Assembly (NCBI GenBank): GCA_023382935.1
Contig: JAHDXL010000005.1
Coordinates: 393,818-457,817 of the forward strand
Direction of reading: 5' to 3'
DNA: 64,000 nt
Origin: Phycisphaerales bacterium
GTDB lineage: Bacteria; Planctomycetota; Phycisphaerae; Phycisphaerales; UBA1924
A model generated the notes under the pieces. That model searched no databases and was not told where the DNA came from. It saw nothing but the letters and a program-made list of their open reading frames with translations. Both the position numbers and the translations under genes were made by a program. This document shows, piece by piece, positions 51,799 through 60,576 of this stretch. Within the stretch, counting starts at the first letter, position 1. The number at the start of each line of letters is the position of its first letter.

Positions 51799-52723
51799 AC
51801 GCTACTGCCTGGTCGGCGCGCCGTTGGCGGACTGGCGTCGTGAGGCCGGCGGCGGCTTCGCCGTGGTTCAGCCGCTGCTGCGTGACACGAATCGCCTGGC
51901 GCGTCGATGGTCGCGCCCGGGCCAACCCGCCATGCGCATCGTCGAGCACGCCGACGGGCGGGCGGTGGCCGTGTGCGATGAGGAGGTGGATGGCCCGATC
52001 GAGTTGTCGCACGCCGACCGAGTGCTGCACCGGCCGTGCGAGAAGCGGCTGCGAACCCACCTGTGCCGCGTGCTGGGGCTGCATGAGACTCGTGAGCCGA
52101 CGGCGTCGCTCCCGGGCGTGCTCTTGATCGGTGACTGGCGACCGGAGCCTGCGGTGAGCACCCAGGTGTCGATCGCCGTGGCCAGTTCCTGCGACGATCT
52201 GGGTCGGCTGATCCTCGACGTGCGGCTCAAGGCACATCGCCCCGCGATAGTCGCAACGTTCACACGACAGCACTGGTCTTCGCGGCACGAGTCGGCGCTG
52301 GCCGATGGCCAGGTCGTACTGGTGCCGCTTGAAGACGTGCTCGACGAACGTGACGGCGCATGGCATCGCCTGCCGTCCTGGGACGCCTTTGCCCGGCGGG
52401 CCATGCCACGCGAGCAATCGGAATCACACGGCCTCGACGCCACGGTGCTGAAGACGAGGGTCCAGCGACTCAAGCCGATGAAGCGAGACGCGATCAGCGC
52501 TCTTGCGGAACGAGGGTTGGTCGGACCGGAGTCCGGCAAGCTGCCGAGCCAGAGCACGCTGGCAAAATGGGCTGGATACGAGTGCGACTCCAACTTCAAG
52601 TCCGCTATGGCGAACCTTGTCGAGACTGGGTTCTTGAACAATCGTCGTCATCACGGGACCCGGGGTGGCTACTTCCTCACGCCGCTCGGTCTGGAGGCGT
52701 CGAAACTGATCGACCAGTCATGA
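51764..52723 (+). CDS. protein of unknown function with C-terminal winged helix
   Basis: This gives 319 residues. The N-terminal 200 residues have no recognised family (VLLIGDWRPEPAVSTQVSIAVAS, LDVRLKAHRPAIVATF). The last 80 residues (SQSTLAKWAGYECDSNFKSAMANLVETGFLNN, then GYFLTPLG) form a winged helix-turn-helix. It overlaps the previous gene by 35 bp. The pair may be a regulator with its partner, or part of a defence or mobility module. The domain start is uncertain. Confidence 0.65.
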   Translation: MPPPRRSLLCLERYCLVGAPLADWRREAGGGFAVVQPLLRDTNRLARRWSRPGQPAMRIVEHADGRAVAVCDEEVDGPIELSHADRVLHRPCEKRLRTHLCRVLGLHETREPTASLPGVLLIGDWRPEPAVSTQVSIAVASSCDDLGRLILDVRLKAHRPAIVATFTRQHWSSRHESALADGQVVLVPLEDVLDERDGAWHRLPSWDAFARRAMPREQSESHGLDATVLKTRVQRLKPMKRDAISALAERGLVGPESGKLPSQSTLAKWAGYECDSNFKSAMANLVETGFLNNRRHHGTRGGYFLTPLGLEASKLIDQS

Positions 52724-53058
52724 CTAGTCAGGACTGATCCGACGCCGCAAAGGCGCGAGACTTCCGCCAGTTGATCACTGGCCTGCCCGCGAGGGCACAT
52801 GGAGTCTCGCGATGAACTGCAACTCGCTCATTCCCGACGCTCGAGGGCGGTCGCCCCCGACTCGTCCTGATCGCGCGTAGCGCGAACGGCGGTCGCACCA
52901 CGCGATCTGCCTCGGGCGAATGCGCCCATCACAACACCGCCGCGTCCGACCCTCTTCGGCACCGCGGCGATCACCCGACCCGACATCCCACGGACAGCAC
53001 TCAACGCGGCCCGACGCCTCGGCGCGGTGGCTGCGCGCAGACACAGAAGGACAAGCAC
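52724..53058. other. intergenic gap with nested inverted repeats
   Basis: These 335 bp hold an outer inverted repeat CGCGAGACT (52754-52762) / AGTCTCGCG (52803-52811). An inner one, GCCAGT (52766-52771) / ACTGGC (52777-52782), lies inside the first. No gene is seen. The following gene's ribosome site GAAGGA lies at about 53046. The nested arms could extrude as a cruciform or fold as RNA. Confidence 0.55.
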
Positions 53059-53580
53059 ATGGACATGGACCGCATGACGATCGAGTTTGCTTGGAAGGTC
53101 ATCCACAGCGAGGTCGCGCAGTACCGCCAGCGCGGCGTTATCCGAGTCTCGGACGAGGAGGACGTCGCCGGCGCGGTGATGGTGCATCTCGTCGAGGTCT
53201 GGGGCCGTTACGACCCGAGCCGCGGACCGGTCGAGGCCTACATCAACCAGGTCGTCTCGACGCGCCTGGTGTCGGTGCTTCGGGAGCGCCGGTCCCGGAA
53301 GCGGTACGGGCGTGCTCGTTCACTCGGCTGCCGGGGCGAGGAGCCCGCCGACCCGGCGTGGTCGCACGACCGGTGGCGACGCCTCATCGATCTGAGGCTG
53401 GACCTGGAGTCGGCGCGTCGCCGCCTGAGCCCCAATCAACGCAGCGTCTGCGACCAACTCCTGCGCGACCTGCTCACGCACGCGGCGAAGGAGATGGGCA
53501 TCCCGCGACGCACGCTGCGCGACAACGTCGCCAAGATCCGCGCCATCTTCCGCGACGCCGGCCTGGAGGAGTACTTCTGA
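53059..53580 (+). CDS. sigma-factor-like regulator of the replication module
   Basis: This gives 173 residues from the ATG at 53059 (AAGGA upstream). Region 2-like helices come first (WKVIHSEVAQYRQRGVIRV, VAGAVMVHLVEVWGRYDPSRGPVEAYI). Region 4-like SPNQRSVCDQLLRDLLTHAAKEMGIPRRTLRDNVAKI forms the DNA-binding helix. It is short, with the two parts linked by a basic segment. It probably drives transcription of the phage-type genes that follow. Confidence 0.75.
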   Translation: MDMDRMTIEFAWKVIHSEVAQYRQRGVIRVSDEEDVAGAVMVHLVEVWGRYDPSRGPVEAYINQVVSTRLVSVLRERRSRKRYGRARSLGCRGEEPADPAWSHDRWRRLIDLRLDLESARRRLSPNQRSVCDQLLRDLLTHAAKEMGIPRRTLRDNVAKIRAIFRDAGLEEYF

Positions 53581-53600
53581 ATCGCACGCCACGGCGAGCG

Positions 53601-53616
53601 CGGTTCGCGTAGATGG
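53601..53616 (+). repeat. 16-bp repeat, copy C of the A/B core
   Basis: CGGTTCGCGTAGATGG is identical to the first 16 bp of copy A at 41489, and matches copy B at 46483 in 14 of 16 positions. It lies just before the small gene at 53633. Homology does not extend further. Confidence 0.5.
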
Positions 53617-53632
53617 ACCCCGGAGAACTGCC

Positions 53633-53980
53633 ATGACCAACACCGAACCCCGATCGGGCCGGCTCGTGTACCGGCTCGCGTTCCAGATCCCCGTGGACAT
53701 GCAGGCCGTCGAGGAGTCGCTCCTGCTGGCGATCCTGGCGGTCGGCTGCCTGTACGGGGAGGCGGCCGTCCGGCTCGACGCGGGGTACGCCATCGACGCC
53801 GACGAACGCGTCGTCGTGATCGACGCGAGCACCGAGACCGGCCGCGCGGTCGCGCGTGTGTTCATCGGCTTCTGCACGCGGGAGTTCGGCGACGACACGT
53901 TCAGCGTGGCGCGCACCGACGGGCCGTCGCCAAAGAGGCCGTCCGCCGCGGCCCGCCACCCGTGCGAGTCGGCCGCGTGA
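53633..53980 (+). CDS. small unknown protein
   Basis: This gives 115 residues from the ATG at 53633 (GGAG upstream). It is a mixed alpha/beta sequence: RLAFQIPVDMQAVEESLLLAILAVGCLYGEAAVRLDAGYAIDADERVVVIDAS. No family is recognised and no signal peptide is seen. The last 25 residues are Ser/Pro/Arg-rich. It lies between the sigma-like gene and the ATPase gene. Confidence 0.6.
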   Translation: MTNTEPRSGRLVYRLAFQIPVDMQAVEESLLLAILAVGCLYGEAAVRLDAGYAIDADERVVVIDASTETGRAVARVFIGFCTREFGDDTFSVARTDGPSPKRPSAAARHPCESAA

Positions 53981-54090
53981 TCGCCCGCCCCTCCACCGCC
54001 GCTCTTCCGCTGGTTCGCCTCGGCCAGGGCGACTTCGTTCGCGAGATCTGGCCGCACGACCTCGACCCCACACACCACAAGGAAGCACCC

Positions 54091-54930
54091 ATGAGCACCC
54101 TGATTCAGCAGGTCCAGAAGGGACGCAGGCCCAAGCCCCGGCGCGTGCTGCTGTACGGCACGCAGGGCATCGGGAAGTCCACGTTCGGCGCGATGGCCGA
54201 GTCGCCGATCTTCGTCCCCACCGAGGACGGGCTGGGCGACATCGACTGCGAGTCGTTCCCGCTGGCCCAGAGCCTCGGCCAGGTGATGGCCTCGCTCGAG
54301 GCCCTCTACACGAGCGAGCACCGGTACAAGACCATCGTCATCGACTCGCTGGACTGGCTGGAGCGACTCATCTGGGCGGAGGTGTGCTCAGACAAGAGCG
54401 TTGAGTCCATCGAGGATGTCGGGTACGCGAAGGGGTACACCTACGCGATCGACAAGTGGCGGCAGGTGCTCGGGGCGCTCGACGCGCTCCGCGGCGACCG
54501 CGGCATGGGCGTCATCCTGATCGCGCACGCGAAGATTGAGAAGTTCGACAACCCCGAGACCGAGCCGTACGACCGGTACTCGCCCCGCCTGCACAAGCTC
54601 GCCAGCGCGCTCGTGCAGGAATGGTGCGACGAGGTCCTGTTCGCCACGTACCGGGTGCACACGCGGAAGGTGGACGAGGGGTTCAACAAGGCCAAGCACC
54701 AGGGGATCGGGACGGGCGAGCGGATCATCCGCTCCGTCGAGCGCCCCGCCCACGTCGCCAAGAACCGCATCGGCCTGCCCGACGAGTTCCCCCTCGACTT
54801 CCGCGTCTTCGCGGCGCTGGTCCGCGGCGAGGACCCGCTCGCCGCCGCGTCGCCCGCCGCACCGAGCACACCGACCACGCCGGCCGCCGAGGCGGCCGGT
54901 TCCGAAGCACAAGCACCAGAAGGAGACTGA
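54091..54930 (+). CDS. phage-type RecA-like ATPase
   Basis: This gives 279 residues from the ATG at 54091 (AAGGAAG upstream). The Walker A motif GTQGIGKST is at residues 23-31. Walker B lies in KTIVIDSLDWL near residue 75. The C-terminus is Ala/Pro-rich disordered. This is the AAA-type single-strand annealing/ATP-binding protein of phage recombination modules. It precedes the DUF669 gene by 3 bp. Confidence 0.85.
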   Translation: MSTLIQQVQKGRRPKPRRVLLYGTQGIGKSTFGAMAESPIFVPTEDGLGDIDCESFPLAQSLGQVMASLEALYTSEHRYKTIVIDSLDWLERLIWAEVCSDKSVESIEDVGYAKGYTYAIDKWRQVLGALDALRGDRGMGVILIAHAKIEKFDNPETEPYDRYSPRLHKLASALVQEWCDEVLFATYRVHTRKVDEGFNKAKHQGIGTGERIIRSVERPAHVAKNRIGLPDEFPLDFRVFAALVRGEDPLAAASPAAPSTPTTPAAEAAGSEAQAPEGD

Positions 54931-54933
54931 CGC

Positions 54934-55401
54934 ATGGCCAGCCTGAACGGATTCAACGCCAACGAAGTCGATCCCAACGTCGCGTTCGAGCCGCTGCCAC
55001 CCGGCGAGTACCTCGCCGTCGTGGTGGCGTCGGAGATGAAGCCCACCAAGAACGGCGCGGGCGAGTACCTGCAGTTGGAGCTGGAGGTCATCGACGGGCC
55101 GCACAAGGGCCGGAAGGTGTGGGACCGGCTGATGCTCAAGCACAGCAACTCGCAGACGGTGGCGATCGCCAAGGGCACGCTCTCGGCGCTGTGCCGCGCG
55201 GTCGGCGTGCTGGTGCCCAGGGACAGCAGCGAGCTGCACAACCTGCCGGTCGTGGTGAAGGTCGCCTGCAAGAAGCGCGACGACACGGGCGAGCAGACCA
55301 ACGTGGTCAAGGGGTACTCGCGAAAGGGCGGCGGCAACGCCGCAGCCAGCCGCATCCCGGGGGGCACCGGCACGGCGAGTACGCCGCCCTGGAAGCGATG
55401 A
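54934..55401 (+). CDS. DUF669 phage protein, probable ssDNA-binding
   Basis: This gives 155 residues from the ATG at 54934 with AAGGAG upstream. The core EPLPPGEYLAVVVASEMKPTKNGAGEYLQLELEV, with HNLPVVVKVACKKRDD, matches the DUF669 pattern found next to phage ATPases and likely an OB-like DNA-binding fold. A Gly/Ser/Pro tail follows. It probably coats single strands during replication or recombination. Confidence 0.85.
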   Translation: MASLNGFNANEVDPNVAFEPLPPGEYLAVVVASEMKPTKNGAGEYLQLELEVIDGPHKGRKVWDRLMLKHSNSQTVAIAKGTLSALCRAVGVLVPRDSSELHNLPVVVKVACKKRDDTGEQTNVVKGYSRKGGGNAAASRIPGGTGTASTPPWKR

Positions 55402-55433
55402 GCACCCAACTGGACTGAGTCTTGTCGGGCACA

Positions 55434-55522
55434 GGCGTGGCGTGGCAAGCCGGGGGTTAGGCGCGCCAAGGGACGGCAAGGCTAGGTACGGCCGGGACAG
55501 GCGAGGAAAGGCTCGGTATGGA
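55434..55522 (+). repeat. pentanucleotide-periodic GGNNN array 1
   Basis: GG recurs every 5 bases. From 55455 to 55521, 14 steps in a row carry G in the first position and GG in 13 of them, with the other three bases varying. It lies between the DUF669 and phage-protein genes. Three similar arrays follow in this module. The GG tracts with 3-base loops could form two-tier G-quadruplexes. Confidence 0.8.
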
Positions 55523-55571
55523 ACCGCCTCGCGGGAATGCGAGCGGTGAAAGTAGAACAAGGAGCACACCA

Positions 55572-56189
55572 TTGAGCACGGCAACAGCGATCGGACCGGA
55601 CATCAGCAACGGCGGCAAGCGGATCATCGACGCGACCATCCCGTACCGCGTGGAGGTCGAGATCCAGGGCGAGGCGGACCTCTTGTTCCACCGCTGGAAC
55701 TGCGAGGCCGTCGAGGCCAAGGCACGCTCGGCGAAGGGGTCGGCGGCGAAGAAGTCCGACGATATCGAGTCGTATGTCTACCGCAACGATGACGGCGAAC
55801 TCTGCCTGCCGGGCGAGTACCTCCGTCAGGCGGTGATCGGGGCGGCCAAGTTCCGGCAGGACCCACGTTCGCCGCGCAAGAGCGCGCAGGACCTTGTGAA
55901 GGCGGCGGTCGTGAGCCTGACGCCGCTTGCGGGCCTCGGCACCACGCGGTGGGACTACGAGCACAAGTGCCGCGTGCAGGTGCAGCGCAACGGCATCACG
56001 CGTGTGCGGCCCGCGCTCAAGACCGGCTGGTCCGCTGCGTTCGTGTTCATGGTCAACCTGCCGGAGTACGTCGCGCCCGAGATGCTGCACGGGCTGCTCA
56101 CCGACGCCGGTCGCCTGGTGGGCCTGGCGGACTTCCGCCCGACGTACGGCCGGTTCCGCGTGACGCGGTTCGAGGTGTTGAGCGACTGA
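55572..56189 (+). CDS. phage-type protein of unknown function
   Basis: This gives 205 residues from a TTG at 55572, chosen because AAGGAG lies 7 bp upstream; a longer frame from 55518 is not supported. Beta strands alternate: IPYRVEVEIQGEADLLFHRWN, CLPGEYLRQAVIGAAKF, AFVFMVNLPEYVAPEMLHGLLTDAG, ADFRPTYGRFRVTRFEVL. The pattern, an end in FRPTYGRFRV, recalls phage proteins from recombination modules and loosely the RAMP-like folds. No enzyme motif is clear. It may be a DNA-binding or annealing protein. Confidence 0.65.
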   Translation: MSTATAIGPDISNGGKRIIDATIPYRVEVEIQGEADLLFHRWNCEAVEAKARSAKGSAAKKSDDIESYVYRNDDGELCLPGEYLRQAVIGAAKFRQDPRSPRKSAQDLVKAAVVSLTPLAGLGTTRWDYEHKCRVQVQRNGITRVRPALKTGWSAAFVFMVNLPEYVAPEMLHGLLTDAGRLVGLADFRPTYGRFRVTRFEVLSD

Positions 56190-56193
56190 GATG

Positions 56194-56251
56194 GGTTCTG
56201 GTTGGTCATGTCGAGGCTGGGCATGGCAGGGCGCGGCTCGGCGAGGTTCGA
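56194..56251 (+). repeat. GGNNN array 2
   Basis: G or GG every 5 bases for 12 steps between the unknown phage protein and the resolvase gene, with GG in at least 10. Same phase rule as array 1. Confidence 0.75.
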
Positions 56252-56259
56252 ACAGACAC

Positions 56260-56631
56260 ATGGAACTCTCTCTCCCACTTCCACCTTCGGCTAATCACTA
56301 CTACCGGCGCGTCGGCCGCGCGACGCTGATCAGCCGGACCGGGCGGGAGTACCGCGCCGCGGTGAAGGCGGCGCTGCTGGCGATGGGCGCTCCGTCGGTG
56401 ACGGGCCCGCTCACGGTGCTCGTAACGGTGTTCCCGCCGGATCGGAGGCGTCGCGACCTCGACAACCTTCTCAAGTGCCTGCTCGACTCACTCCAACACG
56501 GCGGGCTGTACCGAGACGACAGCATGATCGACCGGATCGACATCCGCCGCGGCCAATGCACGCGGGGCGGCGGGGTACATGTCACGGTCTACGCACTGCC
56601 TGGCCCGGTGTGCTCGGGCGCGGCGAGGTGA
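56260..56631 (+). CDS. rusA: RusA-like Holliday-junction resolvase
   Basis: This gives 123 residues from the ATG at 56260. SLPLPPSANHYYRRV opens the fold. Acid residues DLDN (RRRRDLDNLLKCLLDSL) and YRDDSMID carry the catalytic set, as in phage RusA proteins that cut four-way junctions. The end overlaps array 3. Confidence 0.85.
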   Translation: MELSLPLPPSANHYYRRVGRATLISRTGREYRAAVKAALLAMGAPSVTGPLTVLVTVFPPDRRRRDLDNLLKCLLDSLQHGGLYRDDSMIDRIDIRRGQCTRGGGVHVTVYALPGPVCSGAAR

Positions 56632-56713
56632 GGCCAGGTCTGGATTGGCGTGGCATGGCCAGGTACGTCGGGGCGGTTCGGGATAAGTCACGGCCCGGCG
56701 TGGCATCGCGAGG
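56602..56713 (+). repeat. GGNNN array 3
   Basis: Over 23 steps of 5 bases, 18 carry GG in the same phase. It starts in the last codons of the resolvase gene (stop at 56631) and ends before the helicase gene at 56754. Confidence 0.8.
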
Positions 56714-56753
56714 TCAGAGCGACCGGTGCGTGGAAGCGCACCGGACGCATTCG

Positions 56754-58451
56754 ATGCAACTGCGACCCTATCAAGCCGAGGCGGTGGAGGCGATCTACCA
56801 CCACCTGCGGACCCGCGACGACAACCCCGTCGCGGTGCTTCCGACCGGATCGGGCAAGACGCCGCTGATCGCGACGATCTGCCGCGACGCGGTCACGCTC
56901 TGGAACGGCCGCGTCGTCATCCTCGCCCACGTCAAGGAACTCCTCGAACAGACCGCGGAGAAGCTCCGCGTCATCGCGCCCGACCTGCCCGTGGGCATCT
57001 GTTCGGCTGGGCTCAAGCGCAAAGACCTTGGCTACAGCGCCACCATCGCGAGCATCCAGAGCATCTGGAAGAAGGCGTGCGACCTGGGACCCGTCGATCT
57101 GATCATCATCGACGAGGCCCACATGGTCCCCGCCGAGGACGACGGGATGTACCGGCAGTTCATCGCCGACGCCAGGGCGGTGAACCCCAACGTCCGGATC
57201 ATCGGGCTGACCGCCACGCCGTACCGCATGAAGTCGGGCTCGATCTGCGCCCCGCCCCCCCACAACATCCTCAACCACGTCTGCTTCGAGGTCGGCGTGC
57301 GCGAGCTGATCGCCCAGGGCTTCCTGTCGCCGCTCCAGACCAAGGCGGGGCGGCAGAAGGTCTCTACCGACGACCTGCATGTGCGCGCGGGGGAGTTCGT
57401 CGCCAGTGAGGTCGAGGACCTCATGGACAAGGACGCCCTGGTCGAGGGCGCGTGCGCCGAGATCGTCCAGCACACCGCCGACCGCAAGGCGGTGCTCATC
57501 TTCTCTTCGGGCATCCGTCACGGGCAACACATCGTCGAGATCCTCAAGGCCAGGCACGGCGTCGAGTGCGGGTTCGTGTCCGGCGACACACCCGCGGGCG
57601 TGCGGAGCAGCATCCTCGACCGGTTCCGCTCGGGGGCGCTCAAGTACCTCTGCAACGTCAACGTGCTGACGACGGGTTTCGATGCCCCGCACATTGACTG
57701 CGTCGCGCTCGTGCGGCCGACCATGTCCCCGGGCCTCTACTACCAGATGGTCGGGCGCGGCTTCCGTCTCGCGCCCGGCAAGGCTGACTGCCTCGTGCTC
57801 GACTTCGGCGGCAATGTGCTCCGGCACGGCCCGGTGGACGCCATCCGCATCCACGAGCCTGGCAAGGGCGACGGCGCGCCGCCGGTCAAGGAGTGCCCGG
57901 AGTGCTGCGCGCTCATCGCGGCGGGCTTCCAGGTCTGCCCGGAGTGCGGGCACCGCTTCCCGGAGCCCAACCGCCAGAAGCACGAGTCCTCCGCGGCGAC
58001 CGAGGCCATCCTGACGGGCCAGACGACGCGGGAGGAGCACCGCGTCAGCGAGACCACGTACCACGTGCACATGAAGCGGGGCGATCCTTCCGCGCCGCTG
58101 ACGATGCGCGTCGAGTACCGCGTCGGGTTCAACCGCTACTTCCGCGAATGGGTCTGCTTCGACCACACCGGGTACGCCCGGGCCAAGGCAGAGGCGTGGT
58201 GGCGAGCGCGTTCGGTTGAGCCGGTGCCGTCGAGCACCGAGGAGGCGGTCGAACTCGCGCGGGCCGGGGCGCTCGCCCCGACGCTCTCCATCACCGTCGA
58301 GAAGAAGGCCGGCGAGCAGTTCGAGCACGTCACGCGGCACGCGCTCGGCGAGAGGCCGCCCCGGCTGGACGACCCCGATGCGGTGCCCGACCGCGAGCCG
58401 GAGCCCGCGGGGACGACGTACGGCATCCCCGACGACGAGATCCCATTCTGA
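56754..58451 (+). CDS. SF2 DNA helicase with zinc-binding insert
   Basis: This gives 565 residues from the ATG at 56754 (MQLRPYQAEA); upstream frame lies in the repeat array. PTGSGKT (Walker A, near 33), IIDEAH (near 118), TATPYR (near 152), TGFDAPHID and QMVGRGFRLAPG (motif VI, near 331) mark a DEAD/H helicase. A zinc-like CPECC/CPECGHRF follows. It unwinds DNA in the replication module. Its stop overlaps the next ATG. Confidence 0.92.
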   Translation: MQLRPYQAEAVEAIYHHLRTRDDNPVAVLPTGSGKTPLIATICRDAVTLWNGRVVILAHVKELLEQTAEKLRVIAPDLPVGICSAGLKRKDLGYSATIASIQSIWKKACDLGPVDLIIIDEAHMVPAEDDGMYRQFIADARAVNPNVRIIGLTATPYRMKSGSICAPPPHNILNHVCFEVGVRELIAQGFLSPLQTKAGRQKVSTDDLHVRAGEFVASEVEDLMDKDALVEGACAEIVQHTADRKAVLIFSSGIRHGQHIVEILKARHGVECGFVSGDTPAGVRSSILDRFRSGALKYLCNVNVLTTGFDAPHIDCVALVRPTMSPGLYYQMVGRGFRLAPGKADCLVLDFGGNVLRHGPVDAIRIHEPGKGDGAPPVKECPECCALIAAGFQVCPECGHRFPEPNRQKHESSAATEAILTGQTTREEHRVSETTYHVHMKRGDPSAPLTMRVEYRVGFNRYFREWVCFDHTGYARAKAEAWWRARSVEPVPSSTEEAVELARAGALAPTLSITVEKKAGEQFEHVTRHALGERPPRLDDPDAVPDREPEPAGTTYGIPDDEIPF

Positions 58452-60562
58452 TGCCAGAAGCGTCCACGCCCAGCTCGAACGGTACGATCCGATCGCACGC
58501 GCAGGCCTGCGTCGCCGCGGGCCTGTGCGCGCTGCCGGCGGTGCGGGACGACGAGGGCAAGCGGGTGGCGCTCTCGGCGTGGAAGGTCTACCAGGAGCGC
58601 CTGCCGACGGGTGAAGAGATCCGCGCCTGGTTCGGCCGTCGGCACTCTGCGCTGTGCATCGTCTGCGGCGCGGTCTCCGGCAACCTGGAGATGATCGACT
58701 TCGACCTCGGCGGCGAAGCGTTCAGCGCGTGGCGCGGCGCGGTCGAGGCCGCGTGCCCTGGGCTTGCGGCGCGGGTGGTCGTCGAGTCCACGCCCTCGGG
58801 CGGGCGGCACGTCGTCTACCGGTGCAGCGGGCCGGTCTCGGGGAACACCAAGCTCGCCAGCAGGCGCATCGATGCCGACGGCCCCGGCGAACTGGTGGTC
58901 GGGGGCAAGACCCACAAGCCGCGCCAGGACAGCGCCGGCCGCTGGCACGTCGTCGTCACGCTCATCGAGACGCGGGGCGAGGGAGGGATGTTCCTGTGCG
59001 CGCCGTCGGAGGGCTACACCCTGCTCCAGGGCGAGTTGCACGCCCCCCCTGTGGTCACGGCCGACGAGCGCGACGTGCTGCTCGGGTGCGCCTGGGCGCT
59101 CGACGAGACTCCGCGCGCCGTGCTGGGCGACGGCGTCGTTCCGGGCGCATCCCAGCCCGAGCGCCAGCGCCCGGGCGACGACTTCAACGCCCGCGGGGAC
59201 GTGCGCGAACTCCTACAGGCGCACGGCTGGAGGCAGGTCCGCGCGGGGGAGAACGAGCATTGGTGCCGGCCCGGCAAGGAGCACGGCACGAGCGCGACGC
59301 TCAAGGACGGGGTCTTCTACGTCTTCTCCAGCAACGCGCCGCCCTTCGAGCCGCAGAAGGGGTACGCGCCCTTCGCGGTCTACGCCCTGCTTGAGCACAG
59401 CGGGGACTGGTCGGCCGCGGCTTCGGCGCTCCGCGCCAAGGGGTACGGTCGCACGGAGCCGACGGAGAGCGTTGACCTTTCTGGACTGGTTCGCCAGCCT
59501 GAACCCAGGCCCGACGACCCCCTCGAGCCCGCGTTCGTGCTGGCGGTCGATCTGCACGAGCAGTACCCGGCGCTGCGGCCTCCGATCATCAACAAACTGC
59601 TCCGCGAGGGCGAGACGATGAACATCATCGCCGCGCCCAAGACGGGCAAGTCGTGGCTCACGCTCGATCTGGCGTTGTCGGTTGCCTCGGGCCGGCCTTG
59701 GCTCGGCCGCTACGAGACCACGCCCGGCGAGGTGCTCATCATCGACAACGAACTGCACCGCGAGACGAGCGCCTCGCGCGTGCCCCAGGTCGCCCGGGCA
59801 CGCGGGCTCGACTTCCAGCAGGTGGGCCGGCGTGTGGCGATCGACAACCTGCGCGGGCGCCTGCGCGACATCTTCGCCCTGCGGCCGTACTTCGACCGCC
59901 TCGAGCCCGGGCGCTTCCGCCTGATCATCCTCGACGCCTTCTACCGCTTCATGCCGCTGGGGGGCGACGAGAACGACAACGCGACGATGGCGGGCATTTA
60001 CAACGCCATCGACGCCTACGCCGACCGCCTTGGCTGCGCGTTCGTCCTGATCCACCACAGCACCAAGGGCAACCAGTCCTCCAAGAGCGTGACCGACGTC
60101 GGGGCGGGGGCAGGAAGCCAGAGCCGCGCCACCGATTCGCACCTCGTGCTGCGCCCGCACGAGGAGAGCGGGTGCGTCGTGCTCGACGCGGCGGTGCGGT
60201 CGTGGGCTCCCATTGATCCAGCGGGCCTGCGGTGGTCGTTCCCGGTGTGGGACTTCGACCCCTCGCTCGACCCGACCCAGCTCAGGCAGGAGCGTCCGAG
60301 CAAGCGGAAGGCGGAGAAGCAGGACGAGGCGGACGAGGAGGCGTGGGACGTCGAGCGGTTCGTCGGCGAGTTCATCACGGCCGAGCCGGTGACGCTGCCC
60401 GAACTGCGGGAGCGGGCGGCGAGCGTGCCCGGGCTGTCCTGGCGTCGCGTCGGCGACTTTCTGGCGATGGCGGAACGCCGCGGGCTGATCGGGCGCGTCC
60501 GACTGCCGGGCCGCGGCGGGCCGCAGGGGTTCGTCCTCTCGACCGAGGAGGCCCCGTCATGA
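58451..60562 (+). CDS. primase-polymerase/RepA-like helicase fusion
   Basis: This gives 703 residues. The N-part (about 15-220) is a bifunctional primase-polymerase-like domain with MIDFDLGGEAF acids and STPSGGRHVVYR. The C-part (about 385-560) is a RepA-type hexameric ATPase, with APKTGKSWLT, LIIDNELHR and LIILDAFYRF. A final domain may be a winged helix (VGDFLAMAERRGLIG). It overlaps the helicase stop by one base (TGATG). It would initiate replication of the element. Confidence 0.85.
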   Translation: MPEASTPSSNGTIRSHAQACVAAGLCALPAVRDDEGKRVALSAWKVYQERLPTGEEIRAWFGRRHSALCIVCGAVSGNLEMIDFDLGGEAFSAWRGAVEAACPGLAARVVVESTPSGGRHVVYRCSGPVSGNTKLASRRIDADGPGELVVGGKTHKPRQDSAGRWHVVVTLIETRGEGGMFLCAPSEGYTLLQGELHAPPVVTADERDVLLGCAWALDETPRAVLGDGVVPGASQPERQRPGDDFNARGDVRELLQAHGWRQVRAGENEHWCRPGKEHGTSATLKDGVFYVFSSNAPPFEPQKGYAPFAVYALLEHSGDWSAAASALRAKGYGRTEPTESVDLSGLVRQPEPRPDDPLEPAFVLAVDLHEQYPALRPPIINKLLREGETMNIIAAPKTGKSWLTLDLALSVASGRPWLGRYETTPGEVLIIDNELHRETSASRVPQVARARGLDFQQVGRRVAIDNLRGRLRDIFALRPYFDRLEPGRFRLIILDAFYRFMPLGGDENDNATMAGIYNAIDAYADRLGCAFVLIHHSTKGNQSSKSVTDVGAGAGSQSRATDSHLVLRPHEESGCVVLDAAVRSWAPIDPAGLRWSFPVWDFDPSLDPTQLRQERPSKRKAEKQDEADEEAWDVERFVGEFITAEPVTLPELRERAASVPGLSWRRVGDFLAMAERRGLIGRVRLPGRGGPQGFVLSTEEAPS

Positions 60563-60576
60563 TGCACGCCAACCGC

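Noticed and set aside
55434..56713. GGNNN arrays as a CRISPR or simple tandem repeat.
   Set aside because: The unit is 5 bases with variable content and no spacers; no cas genes are seen.
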